The notes below the pieces were generated by a model. It made no database searches. It was not told the DNA's origin and worked only from the letters and a program-made list of their open reading frames with translations. From contig NZ_JAPNJW010000002.1 in the NCBI RefSeq assembly GCF_026626745.1, forward strand, positions 2,876,151-2,940,150: DNA of 64,000 nt, given 5' to 3'. The position numbers were made by a program, and so were the translations under genes. Below are positions 7,910 through 16,391 of the stretch, piece by piece. This DNA comes from Nannocystis sp. RBIL2. Its GTDB lineage: Bacteria > Myxococcota_A > Polyangia > Nannocystales > Nannocystaceae. The stretch's first letter is position 1, and every line of letters begins with the position of its first letter.

Positions 7910-9193
7910 TCACCCCCATCCGGTCACGACAAAACCACCTGCCCGCAGCGGCGCAACGGCCATCCCCCCGTCGTGGTCCAGCAACTCGCCCGGCGAGGTC
8001 CACTCGGCCAGTGCTTCGCCGTCCAGGCTGTAGCGCAGCACCACGGTCCGCGGGACGAGTTCGTCAAGGTCGTTCTTGGTCTCGCGCTCACCGACCGCGA
8101 CGACCTCGCCGCCCACGATCGCCACGCCGCGCGCGACCTCGTCCCACATGTTCGTCTGATCTTCCACTAACGACGCCGCGAACGTCGCTTCGTGCAGGAG
8201 CTCGCCGCTCACCGCCGAGACCCACCAGACCTTGAGGTCATGTGTGCCCGGGCTGACCTCGACCGCACCAGGGAGGATCAGCACCTCGCCAGCGACGGCG
8301 AGCGCGTGGACCGAGGTCCCGAGCGGCCCCGTCCACGTCGGTCCCTTCCCCTCGCCGAACGTCACACGCGACACGGCCCACCGCCTCGACCCGTTGTCCG
8401 GCCGCGTCCAGGCCACGAACGCTGTGTCGTCGCCCGCGACGGCGATCGCCGGCCCGCGGCCTCCGCCCGTCACTGCGACAGGGCCGAGCAGGATCGGAAC
8501 CCCCTCGGGCTGACCCTTGGTTCCATCGATGCGCACCGCCACCGCCTCGAGCGCCTGGTTCGTCTCGAAGTACCCCCCGACGGCGATGCCGTTGCCGAGC
8601 ATCGCGGCGCTGGTGAAGCCGTTGATCGGCCCGGCCTTCACGTAGGGCGGCCAGACGTCGGTCCCGCCGGGCTGGACGTCGATCAGCAGCTCCTCCGCGT
8701 CCTCGCCGCTGACGCCGTCGGCCGCGCGCGCGACGGCGCGGATCATGTGCATGCCGTCCCCGGGGATGTCGTCGGACGTCACCTCGAAGACGTGGACGGG
8801 GAGCGCCGGCGCAGCGCCGAGCACCAGCGGCGTATCGCCGTCGAAGATGTCGATCGACGCGACCGGCCGCGACGTCCACACCGAGACCTGCACCTCGCCG
8901 ACGTCGATCATCGGCGAGGGGGTCAGGACCACCTCGACCTCGACCGGCAGCGCCTCCTCACCGCCCGCTCCCGACCCGCCGCTCCCGTCGCCCGCAGTGG
9001 TGCTCGAGCCGCCGCTGTCGCTGTGTCCGGTCACGGTCTGGATCCCGTCGCCGCTGCTCGGAGGGTCCAGGCTCGACGACCCCGTCATGCAGGCATCGAC
9101 CTCGGCGCAGCCCACCAGCGGGGGCCACGGCGCTGTGCATGCCGCGACCAGGACGAGCACGAGGGGGAGCAACACGGGGACAGCGGTGGACAT
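7910..9193 (-). pseudogene. 5' part of IS-interrupted propeller lipoprotein gene
   Basis: This part starts MSTAVPVLLPLVLVLVAAC (start 9193; 9211 is an upstream alternative), a lipoprotein signal with lipobox LVAAC. A Gly/Ser/Thr linker and an Ig-like region (about 75-170, TPSPMIDVGEVQVSVWTSRP) follow. The rest is repeated beta strands of the delta-60 or propeller type (GNGIAVGGYFETNQ, DTAFVAWTRPD, GEVVAVGERETKN, GGFVVTGWG). Three bases before the IS the frame meets TGA (7910-7912). If that codon was once CGA or TGG, the frame runs straight into the 3' part at 6645. Function was probably cell-surface; the gene is now inactive. Confidence 0.8.
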
Positions 9194-9512
9194 CTGGGGC
9201 CTCACGGGCATTGGCTCAAAAACGAGCACGGAAAGCAACTCCGCCGGGAACGGGGACGAGGGCCGTTTGCGACGACCCCCGAGCCATGCGGTGGCCGCCC
9301 ACTCCCAGCAACACCGCGCCGACGACCACCGATGTGCCACCCGCGAGCGCGAGTGCGAGGCTCGGCGGCCCCAGACGCCGTAGTCCTGCCCCAACGCGGC
9401 GTCCTGGGCGAGTCGGTCGGCCGAGGCGCCGAGGCATCCGGAGCCGGCTCGCCCCCATTCTGCGACACAAGTCTGCGGCCTGGTCGACGGCACCATCGAC
9501 CACGACGCGTTC

Positions 9513-9884
9513 ATGGCCTTCGACCGCCAGCGCCGGGCGCTCTACCGCGACGGCTCGGACGACGAGACGCCGGACGAGCCGCTGTTCGCGTTCCTGTCCG
9601 AGACCTCGCTGCTGCTCGGCGGCACCGACTTCGCCGGCGACCACTGGATCGAGTTCCCGGGCGGCGCGCTCTGCTCATGGACGCAACGCGCGTGGGGCGA
9701 GTGTTTGCGCCACTGGGCCCGCGCGGCCAGGAAGCGGGGCGAGCTGCACGGGGCATGGCTCGCCCGCATGGACCACGTGTTCTTCACCTACTACGCCTAT
9801 ACGGCTGAGCCTCGCTATGAGGCGTGGTGCCAGGCGGCGCTCGAGGTCATCCGTCGCAAGTGTGAACGCCAGCTCGACGAGTGA
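9513..9884 (+). CDS. Hypothetical protein
   Basis: This is a 123-aa soluble protein, acidic near the N-terminus and with a C-terminal helix rich in Arg and Cys (EVIRRKCERQLDE). It has no signal peptide or membrane segment. The frame is open upstream (LVDGTIDHDAF precedes the ATG), so the true start may be earlier, and I see no ribosome binding site or -10 box that settles it. Codon use matches its neighbours. I recognise no family. Confidence 0.5.
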   Translation: MAFDRQRRALYRDGSDDETPDEPLFAFLSETSLLLGGTDFAGDHWIEFPGGALCSWTQRAWGECLRHWARAARKRGELHGAWLARMDHVFFTYYAYTAEPRYEAWCQAALEVIRRKCERQLDE

Positions 9885-9919
9885 CGATCACAGAGCAGCC
9901 CCGGCGACCCGCGCACTCA

Positions 9920-9937
9920 CATGACCTTAAAGACATG
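9920..9937. repeat. 14-bp anchor repeat (2 anchors)
   Basis: CATG anchors at 9920 and 9934 surround the spacer ACCTTAAAGA. The unit can fold as a small hairpin between a hypothetical gene and the SDR gene. Confidence 0.6.
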
Positions 9938-10082
9938 TGAGCAATGAGATTGTGAAGTCATGCTCATCCGTGCGACCCGCGGCTACCGCGCGAACCGGCT
10001 GACGGCCGAGCCCGCTCGCGGCCGGTCCGCCGCGGATGTCGGGCGCGCGGCGACCCCTGTCAGATAGACCCGAGCGTCGAGT

Positions 10083-10088
10083 TAGCCT
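10083..10088 (+). promoter_or_regulatory. -10 box TAGCCT, 6 nt before ATG 10095
   Basis: TAGCCT followed by six bases and the ATG of the SDR gene, with no ribosome binding site. This fits a leaderless mRNA. Confidence 0.6.
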
Positions 10089-10094
10089 GGCCGC

Positions 10095-10880
10095 ATGACC
10101 GCACGTCAGCCGCTCGCCCTCGTCACCGGGGCCAACCGGGGCCTCGGCCTCGAAGTTTGCCGCCAGCTCCGCGACCGGGGCTACCGCGTCGTCCTGACCG
10201 CTCGCCAGGCGGAGCACGGCCGCGCGGCGGCCCAGGAGCTCGGGGTCGAGTTCGTGGCGCTCGACGTCCGCGACCCGGTCAGCGTCGACCGCCTGGTCGC
10301 CGAGCTGAAGCGCGTCCACCCGGAGGGCCTCGATGTCGTGATCGCCAACGCCGGCGTGGCCCTCAACGGCTTCGACGGCCAGGTGGCGGAGACCACGATC
10401 GACACCAACTACTTTGGCGTCCTGCGGGTGGTCGAGGGCGTGCTCCCGCTGCTGCGGCCCGATGCGCACCTCGTCCTGGTCTCGAGCGGCGTCGGCCAGC
10501 GCGACCTGTTGTCGGCCGAGCTGCGCGCGCGCCTCGACCTCGACTCGCTCACGCGCACCGAGCTGTCGGCGCTGATGCGCCAGTTCGTGACCGACGTGAA
10601 GGACGGTCGCCACCGCGAGGCCGGCTGGCCGGGCACCGCCTACGGGACCTCGAAGATCGGCGTCACCGCGCTGGCCCACCTGCTCGCGCGCGACCTCGCC
10701 GACGACCCGCGCCGGCTCGACACCGTGGCAGTGTGCCCCGGCTGGGTCCGCACCGACATGGGCGGCCCCAACGGCGAGCGCGACGTCGAGACCGGCGCCG
10801 GCAGCATCCTCGGCGGCCTCGACGTCCCCCGCGACGCCCCCCACCGGTTCTACCGCGACGGCGCCCCCGCGAACTGGTAG
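10095..10880 (+). CDS. Short-chain dehydrogenase, carbonyl reductase type
   Basis: This is a 261-aa NAD(P)H-dependent oxidoreductase with a Rossmann fold. The cofactor motif is VTGANRGLGLEV (residues about 11-22), and the Arg after GAN suggests NADPH. NAG is near 88-90, the catalytic Ser lies in LVLVSSGVGQ, and the YxxxK pair is in GTAYGTSKIGV (Y182, K186). The roughly 40-residue segment between Ser and Tyr, longer than in classical SDRs, and the ending PGWVRTDMGGP are features of the carbonyl reductase (CBR1-like) subfamily, which reduces quinones and other carbonyls. The enzyme is soluble and stands alone. Substrate is not predictable from context. Confidence 0.9.
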   Translation: MTARQPLALVTGANRGLGLEVCRQLRDRGYRVVLTARQAEHGRAAAQELGVEFVALDVRDPVSVDRLVAELKRVHPEGLDVVIANAGVALNGFDGQVAETTIDTNYFGVLRVVEGVLPLLRPDAHLVLVSSGVGQRDLLSAELRARLDLDSLTRTELSALMRQFVTDVKDGRHREAGWPGTAYGTSKIGVTALAHLLARDLADDPRRLDTVAVCPGWVRTDMGGPNGERDVETGAGSILGGLDVPRDAPHRFYRDGAPANW

Positions 10881-10892
10881 CCCGAGCGACGG

Positions 10893-11031
10893 CATGTCCC
10901 TCGGAGCATGTCCCGAGGGTCATGTCCTGTTTCAGGGCCGTTCGGCGTCGTCGACGACGCTCGTGGACATGTCCGAATGAGCCTGTCCCCGAGGACAGGC
11001 TCATGTCGATCATGCGCGTGATCTTTCCATG
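10893..11031. repeat. 14-bp anchor repeat cluster, with a perfect hairpin
   Basis: Anchors are CATG 10893, 10907 and 10921, then CATG 10968, CCTG 10982 and CAGG 10996. CCTGTCC-CCGA-GGACAGG (10982-10999) is a perfect stem. The cluster fills the gap between the SDR gene and the convergent MFS gene and could serve as a bidirectional terminator, although it has no T-run. Confidence 0.7.
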
Positions 11032-11047
11032 AGCCCCGCGCCACCGA

Positions 11048-12421
11048 TCAAGCAGGCCGGTGCCCCGCCGCCGTGATCCCCGCCCAGATTCCGGGCCGGC
11101 GGATGTGGCCGCGGTCGCCGGGCTTGAGGTCGTCGATCTCCGGGGTGCGCCAGATCAGCAGCACCGCGCCGGCGAGCAGCAGGATCAGCGTGAACACGCC
11201 GACGCCGAGCTGCACCGCCAGGCCCGGGCCGCCACCGAGCTGCGCCGCCAGCCAGTCGCCGAGCAGCGCCGACAGCACGCTGCCGACCGGCATCGCGCCG
11301 AACATCGCCATGTTGAACAGCGACAGCACACGCCCACGCATCGCGTCGGGGGTCAGGAGCTGGACCGAGGTCATCAGGCTCGAGAAGGCCCAGATCCAGA
11401 AGAATCCCGACACGAGCAGGCACGCGGCCGCCCACGCCGGCTCGGTCAGCGCGCAGTAGAGCGTCATCGACGCCCCGGACATCAGGAGCGCCAGCGGGAT
11501 GATGTGGTGCCGCGGGTACCACGACGGCAGGCGGCCCAGGGTCAACCCGCCGAGCACCGCCCCGGCGCCGACGGCCGACAGCATCACGCCGTAGGTGGCC
11601 TCCTCGGCGTGGTACACCTCCGACACGAACAGCGGCAGCATCCGCTGCAGCGGCGCCGCCAGCATGCTGAGGAGCAACAGGCCCAGCATCACCCGGCGCG
11701 CGCCGACGTGGTCGCGGACGAACCGCAGCGCCTCGCCGACCTCGCGCCACGGCTTGTGCGCGCCCGTGCTGGCCGGGGGCGCCGGCGCGGTCGAGCGCAC
11801 CGCCCACATCACGCTGACGAAGCTGAGCGCGTTGAGGGTGAACAGCAGGGTCGCGCCCCACCTGGCCATCAGGACACCTGCGAGCGCCGGCCCGGCCACG
11901 CGCGCGAGGTTGAACTGCATGCCCATCAGCGCGATCGCCTGCGGCAGCTCCTCGCGCGGCACCAGGCGCGGGCTCAGCGTCTGCCACGCCGGCGTGTTGA
12001 AGGCCATGGCGATCCCGTTGACGAGGCCCAGCCCGATCAGCACCGGCGGCGTGGCCCAGCCGAGCGCGTGGGCCACCGCCAGCAGCGCGGCGATCGCCAT
12101 CATCGCCACCTGCGTGATGAGCAACATCTTGCGCCGATCGACCCAGTCGACGAGCAGCCCGGCCGGCAGCCCGAGGAGAAGCATCGGCCCCAGCTGCGCG
12201 ACCGCGAGCGCGCCGAGCATCAGGGTCGAGGCTGTCTGTTCGGCCATGAGCCACTGGACGCCGACGCCCTCCATCCAGGTGCCGAGCGACGAACCCATGG
12301 CCCCCAGCCAGACCCGGCGGAAGCCGACGTGGCGCAGGACCCCGCGCCACGCCAGGCCCGGGGCCTCGACGCCCATGTCGACCTGCGACGCGCTCGGATC
12401 GACCTGCAGGTGCTGGACCAC
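11048..12421 (-). CDS. MFS transporter, EntS-like (MFS_3)
   Basis: This is a 457-aa inner-membrane exporter with about 12 transmembrane helices. The family loop motif appears as LVDWVDRRKMLL (A-motif, between TM2 and TM3) and again in the second half as SVQLLTPDAMRGRVLSLFNM, the signature of the MFS_3 group that includes the enterobactin exporter EntS. Two six-helix halves are separated by a cytoplasmic loop (STAPAPPASTGAHKPWREVGEAL). GTG 12421 is chosen because a TATGCT box lies exactly 6 nt upstream. GTG 12493 would add 24 residues encoded partly by a repeat unit, and ATG 12376 is a shorter alternative. Exported substrate is unknown. It converges on the SDR gene. Confidence 0.88.
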   Translation of the reverse strand: MVQHLQVDPSASQVDMGVEAPGLAWRGVLRHVGFRRVWLGAMGSSLGTWMEGVGVQWLMAEQTASTLMLGALAVAQLGPMLLLGLPAGLLVDWVDRRKMLLITQVAMMAIAALLAVAHALGWATPPVLIGLGLVNGIAMAFNTPAWQTLSPRLVPREELPQAIALMGMQFNLARVAGPALAGVLMARWGATLLFTLNALSFVSVMWAVRSTAPAPPASTGAHKPWREVGEALRFVRDHVGARRVMLGLLLLSMLAAPLQRMLPLFVSEVYHAEEATYGVMLSAVGAGAVLGGLTLGRLPSWYPRHHIIPLALLMSGASMTLYCALTEPAWAAACLLVSGFFWIWAFSSLMTSVQLLTPDAMRGRVLSLFNMAMFGAMPVGSVLSALLGDWLAAQLGGGPGLAVQLGVGVFTLILLLAGAVLLIWRTPEIDDLKPGDRGHIRRPGIWAGITAAGHRPA

Positions 12422-12427
12422 GGCGCG

Positions 12428-12433
12428 AGCATA
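12428..12433 (-). promoter_or_regulatory. -10 box TATGCT, 6 nt before GTG 12421
   Basis: On the minus strand TATGCT plus six bases precedes an in-frame GTG. This supports a leaderless start for the MFS gene, shorter than the longest frame. Confidence 0.6.
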
Positions 12434-12469
12434 GCCCGTCGCCCGAGCCCGCGCCGCATCGCCGCCCCG

Positions 12470-12732
12470 CATGAACTTTCGGACATTTTTCACACGAGCG
12501 CGCTCCGGCGCCCGTCACGTCGTGGTCGCAGCGGCGGCGATGTGCCACGCTGTCGCTCGCGGCCTCGCCGCCGCGGACGCGCTCCGCGCAGCGACCTTCG
12601 CCCGCGGAGCGCCCACGCGCTCATGACTCTCCAGACATGTCCCTCGGGCCATATACGAAGTCGGTCCCGCTCGCGCGACTCGCCCCGCCATACACGCGTC
12701 CATGACCATCCGGACATGTCCTCTCGACCAGC
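12470..12732. repeat. 14-bp anchor repeats upstream of two divergent genes
   Basis: CATG 12470/CATT 12484; CATG 12622, CATG 12636, CATA 12650; CATG 12701, CATG 12715, CAGC 12729. Spacing within each run is 14 bp. They lie in the divergent control region between the MFS gene and the secreted-protein gene at 12780. Confidence 0.65.
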
Positions 12733-12779
12733 ACGCCCCTGATTCAATGTCCCCGTCCCGCCGACCGCGGTCCTGACCG

Positions 12780-13880
12780 ATGACCCGCCCCGCCCGCGCG
12801 CTCGCTCTCCTCCCGCTCGTGGCTGCCACGGCGGCGCTGGCGGTCCCGCGCCCGGTGCACGCCTGCGACTGCGCCCTGCTCGGCCCGACCTTTCACCCGC
12901 CGTACGTGCCCGAGGCGTTCGCCGCCGCCGTCACGACCTCCGAGGAGGTCGCCGGCCTCACCTGCCGTCCGGCCAGGCGCGGCCGGCTCGCCTGCACGTG
13001 GGCCGCCCGCTACGTGCTCACCCGCGCAGTCGCCGGCGACATCCCGCTGACCTTCGCCTACCCGATCGGCGCCGACGTCGTCGTCCGCCTCGATGGCGAG
13101 GTCGTCGCCGACTCTGTAGCGAGCCTCGATCCGCGGTTCGGCGTCGCCCAGCGCGAGCTGTTCGTCACCTGGCCCGCGGGACAGGCCAGCCGCGCCGTCG
13201 TCGAGCTCCGCGCCGACCTGCTCGTCGGCCCGGCGGTGTGTGGCTGCGACGCCGGCAAGACGACCAACCGCCGCCGCCACCCGAAAGTCTCGCCGGCAGG
13301 CCTCCCCCACTACGCCGTCGTCTACCAGCCGCAGGCGCAGCCCGAGCGCGTGCGCCTCAGCCTCGAATTCCGCCGCCCGTGGCGCGAGCACCGGCCGTCG
13401 CTGTTCCCGGGAGGCAAGGGCCGCCGGATCACCCGCGACATCGCCAAGGACGGCGACGACCCGGTGAGCATCGGCTTCAAGGCCCCGTTCCGCCTCGACC
13501 CCGGCGGCCCGATCGCCGGCGTCGGCCTCGGCTTCTCGCCCGAAGGCCTGCGCCCGCGCCTGCGTCTCGGCTGGGAGCTCGCGTGGCCTCAAATTTGGGT
13601 CCACAGCCTGGTGGTCGAGACCGACGCGCGCGCCCGCGTGGCAGTGATCCCGGCGTGGGAGCTGACGTATCCCCGCGTCCCGCACCCGCTCGTCCCCGAC
13701 AGCGGCATCGGCGTCGGCGCGCCGATCCAGCTGGCCCCGCTGGCCCGCCCCGGCGTCCGCGTGTTCGCCCGCCTCGGATGGTTCTGGTGCCACCTGCTCG
13801 GCACCCTCGACGTCTACCCGGCCTTCCGCGGCGCCCCGCCCGAGCGCCTCGGCTCGCTGATGCTGCAGTTCGGGATCTGA
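12780..13880 (+). CDS. Secreted protein of unknown function
   Basis: This is a 366-aa protein with a Sec signal peptide (hydrophobic ALLPLVAATAALA, cleavage near VHA-CDC). The N-terminal mature part holds several Cys (CDCALL, LTCR, LACTW, VCGCDAG) likely to pair in the periplasm. The rest alternates strands such as DVVVRLDGEVVADS and VVVELRADLL. The end, GSLMLQFGI, is Phe-rich and could be an outer-membrane beta signal, so a small barrel is possible but unproven. The first residue of the mature protein is close to Cys, yet no good lipobox is present. No neighbour shares its strand closely. I recognise no family. Confidence 0.75.
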   Translation: MTRPARALALLPLVAATAALAVPRPVHACDCALLGPTFHPPYVPEAFAAAVTTSEEVAGLTCRPARRGRLACTWAARYVLTRAVAGDIPLTFAYPIGADVVVRLDGEVVADSVASLDPRFGVAQRELFVTWPAGQASRAVVELRADLLVGPAVCGCDAGKTTNRRRHPKVSPAGLPHYAVVYQPQAQPERVRLSLEFRRPWREHRPSLFPGGKGRRITRDIAKDGDDPVSIGFKAPFRLDPGGPIAGVGLGFSPEGLRPRLRLGWELAWPQIWVHSLVVETDARARVAVIPAWELTYPRVPHPLVPDSGIGVGAPIQLAPLARPGVRVFARLGWFWCHLLGTLDVYPAFRGAPPERLGSLMLQFGI

Positions 13881-13892
13881 CCCGCGCTGTTA

Positions 13893-13980
13893 CATGTCCG
13901 AAAGGACATGCTCTTCAAGACCGGTGCGATCCCAAACTTCAACGTCTTCAGACATGCTCTTCAGCGCATGTCCTTCGCGC
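13893..13980. repeat. 14-bp anchor repeats, two runs
   Basis: CATG 13893, CATG 13907, CCGG 13921, and CATG 13953, CATG 13967. CATGTCC-GAAA-GGACATG (13893-13910) is a perfect 7-bp stem with a GAAA tetraloop. The runs lie between convergent genes. Confidence 0.75.
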
Positions 13981-14075
13981 CCGCTCGCGACGACGCCCGC
14001 CGCACTCGGGGGAGTGGGCGGGCGCTATCGGGCCGTCAGGCCGCCGTCAGGCGTGGTTGGGGGGTCGGAAACCGC

Positions 14076-14984
14076 TCACTTGGAGCCGGCGCACTTGGCG
14101 TCGGCCTTGGTGATCCAGCCGTCGAGCTCGGCGTCCTTCAGGTTGTACTTCTTGACGGCCTTGTAGACCTGCTCCACCTGGTACTCGCAGATGAGCATCT
14201 TGTCGACCTGAGCCGGCAGGATCTTCTTGCCGAGGTCGACGTAGCAGCCCTTGGCGACCTCCTGCAGCTTGTTCTTGGCCCAGTCCGAGGTCAGCTTCTC
14301 GAGGTCCTCGACCGCCATGCTGCACTGGAAGGGCACCTCGTTGGTGCCACCGTCGAGGTTCTTCTTGGCCTCGTCGAGGGCCTCCTTCGCGCGCTTGCCG
14401 GCCTCGACCTCCTTGCACAGGGCGTCGGCCTTGGTCTTCTCCTCGGGCGACACCTTCTCGGCGGTCGCCTGCAGGTCGAAGCACTTGCTCAGGCCGTCGC
14501 CGCCGCTGTCGCGGATGCCCTCGAGCTCCTTGATCGCGGCGTCGATCGACTTCTTGAACAGGTCAGCGCACAGCTTCTTGACCTCTTCGTCCTTGATGTC
14601 GCTGTACTTACAGGACGACAGGGCGTCCTCCATCTTCTCGCCGGTCTTGAGCGCGCCCTCGACTTCCTTCTTGATCCGGATGGCCTGCTTCTTGTCGCTG
14701 AGCTCCTGCTGGCACTTCTTGTACTCGTCGCAGGCGCTCTTCTTGGCGCACTCGAGGTCGGCCTTCTCCTCCTCGGGGTCGCGGTCCTTCTTCTCGCGAC
14801 AGTCCTTCATCACCAGGTCCTTCAGGCCCTCGACGAGCGCCTTCTCCTCGGGCGAAGCACACTCCACGGCCTTGTTGAAGACCGTCGAGCAGTAGTCGCC
14901 GCCGCCGCACCCGGAGGTGGAAGACATGCCGAGACCGAAGGCCACCAGGCCCGAGGCGAAAAACATGCGATTGAACGTGTTCAT
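14076..14984 (-). CDS. Lys/Asp/Glu-rich putative lipoprotein
   Basis: This is a 302-aa exported protein. The start MNTFNRMFFASGLVAF-GLGMSSTSGC gives a signal peptide with Cys after SG, followed by GGG, an acceptable but not ideal lipobox. The mature part is helical and highly charged, with spaced Cys residues (DYCST, ECASPEEK, DCREKKD, ECAKKSACDEYKKC, SCKYSDI) that suggest helical hairpins tied by disulphides. Its low-GC-biased Lys content (AAG-rich) contrasts with the Arg-rich neighbours. No ribosome binding site is clear, and the leader contains GGGGTCTTTC. Function unknown; a periplasmic or surface role is inferred. Confidence 0.75.
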   Translation of the reverse strand: MNTFNRMFFASGLVAFGLGMSSTSGCGGGDYCSTVFNKAVECASPEEKALVEGLKDLVMKDCREKKDRDPEEEKADLECAKKSACDEYKKCQQELSDKKQAIRIKKEVEGALKTGEKMEDALSSCKYSDIKDEEVKKLCADLFKKSIDAAIKELEGIRDSGGDGLSKCFDLQATAEKVSPEEKTKADALCKEVEAGKRAKEALDEAKKNLDGGTNEVPFQCSMAVEDLEKLTSDWAKNKLQEVAKGCYVDLGKKILPAQVDKMLICEYQVEQVYKAVKKYNLKDAELDGWITKADAKCAGSK

Positions 14985-15198
14985 GGAGTGTCCGTGGGGT
15001 CTTTCGTGCTGATGGGTCGACGAATTCGCAGGTACGCGGCGGCGAAAGTCAAAACCTGGGGGGAGTGGATCAATTCGACGGACGGCCTTTTGTTCAGTGC
15101 GAATTCGCGCTGCGCAAGTACCATATTTGCGCGCGCGAGACAACTACGGCCGCATCCCCCCGAGCCCGCTCACGCCCCGGAGACCGCCCTGAACAGCG

Positions 15199-16296
15199 TC
15201 ATCGGCTCGCCTTCTTGGCCGGGGCCGCGCCCGGCGTCCACGCCACGTCGTGGCGCACCCCGACGAACGACGGGAAGCGCGGCACCCCGCCGTCCGACAG
15301 CTCTTGATAGCGGAACGTGACGATCGTGCCGACCACGGGCGGGTCGTTGCGGTCGGCGTCGGACATGCCGGTGCCGAGGGCGAACCGCGTGCCGTCGCGG
15401 AGCTCGACCAGCAGCGCCCCGAGCCGCCCCTTGTGCTTGCCGGTGCCCGGCTGGTGCCCGACCACCCGCGCCTCGTCGTCGTGGAACGTCTTGACCTTGA
15501 GCAGCGAGTGCGAGCGGCCGGCCTCGTAGCGCGAGCCGGGCCGGCGCAGCATCAGGCCCTCGCCGCCGAGCGCTTCCACCCGCATAAGCTCACGCTGCAG
15601 GTGCTCCGCGCCGGTACAGATCTCGTGCGCGAGCGCGCTGGCGAACGCCGGTCGGCGCCGCTCGAGCTCCCCGTGGTAGTGGCGCATCCGCGCCTCGAAG
15701 TCGCCCTCGTGCCCCGGCGCGTCGAACACCAGGAACCGGATCTGCCGCCACGCGTCGCCGCCGTCCTGCCGCCGCACCACGCTCACGGTGCGCTGGAACG
15801 CCTTGCGATCGAGCCACAGCTCGCCGTCCAGCGTGAAGTCGGGCAGCCCGGCCGTGAACCACTCGGGCGCGTGATAGACGTTGCCCAGCCGCGACACGAA
15901 CCGCTTGCCGTCCCAGTAGGCCCGCACGCCGTCGAGCTTCTCGCTCATCCACCAGCCGGTCGGGTCGACGTCGGGCTCGTACACGTGCGCCAGCAGCAGC
16001 GGCGGCGCCTGCTCGCCCGCCTCGTCGCCGTCCTCCGAGCTGGTCTTGGGGCCAGCCTTGCTGGCCTTCGGGACAGCCGACTTCGGAGCCCCGGCAGGCG
16101 CGCCGATCCGCGCCAGCTCGACCGCCTCGCCGCGCAGCCCCTTGAGGTGCTTGCACGTGCGCCGATCGATCGGCCCGCCCGCGTTACGCCACGCCGGGCA
16201 GCTGCACGAGTACACCCCGCCCACGTTCTTCAGCACGTACGGCTTCGCGCCGGACCCCTTGACCTCGACCGAGTCCCCATCTGCCAGATCGGGCAT
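15199..16296 (-). CDS. ATP-dependent DNA ligase with N-terminal SWIM zinc finger
   Basis: This is a 365-aa enzyme that seals nicks with ATP through a lysine-AMP intermediate. Residues about 10-55 form a SWIM domain (CSC-x16-CKH, fitting CxC-xn-CxH zinc ligands) that may bind nucleic acid. The ligase core follows an acidic linker. Motif I is EKLDGVRAYW with the nucleophilic Lys, motif III FTLDGELW, motif IV GEGLMLRR and motif V LLKVKT. The C-terminal part (LGALLVELRDGTRFALGTG, TIVTFRYQELSDGGVPRFP) is the OB_2 fold of the small bacterial ligases. It lacks the polymerase and nuclease parts of LigD. ATG 16296 begins MPDLADGDSVEV; the frame continues upstream without a better start. The next upstream gene, same strand, ends 95 bp away. 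Confidence 0.9.
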   Translation of the reverse strand: MPDLADGDSVEVKGSGAKPYVLKNVGGVYSCSCPAWRNAGGPIDRRTCKHLKGLRGEAVELARIGAPAGAPKSAVPKASKAGPKTSSEDGDEAGEQAPPLLLAHVYEPDVDPTGWWMSEKLDGVRAYWDGKRFVSRLGNVYHAPEWFTAGLPDFTLDGELWLDRKAFQRTVSVVRRQDGGDAWRQIRFLVFDAPGHEGDFEARMRHYHGELERRRPAFASALAHEICTGAEHLQRELMRVEALGGEGLMLRRPGSRYEAGRSHSLLKVKTFHDDEARVVGHQPGTGKHKGRLGALLVELRDGTRFALGTGMSDADRNDPPVVGTIVTFRYQELSDGGVPRFPSFVGVRHDVAWTPGAAPAKKASR

Positions 16297-16391
16297 GTCC
16301 CATCCTTCGCCTTCGCGGCCGGCCGAGACTACCCGCTCGCGGCGATCCGCGGCAGATCGGGCCGGCGCGGGCGCTCGGTCGATATCGAGCG

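Noticed and set aside
10893..11031. CRISPR array
   Set aside because: Repeats are 4-7 bp with 10-nt spacers at a 14-bp period. CRISPR repeats are 23-40 bp with 30-40 bp spacers, and no cas gene is present.
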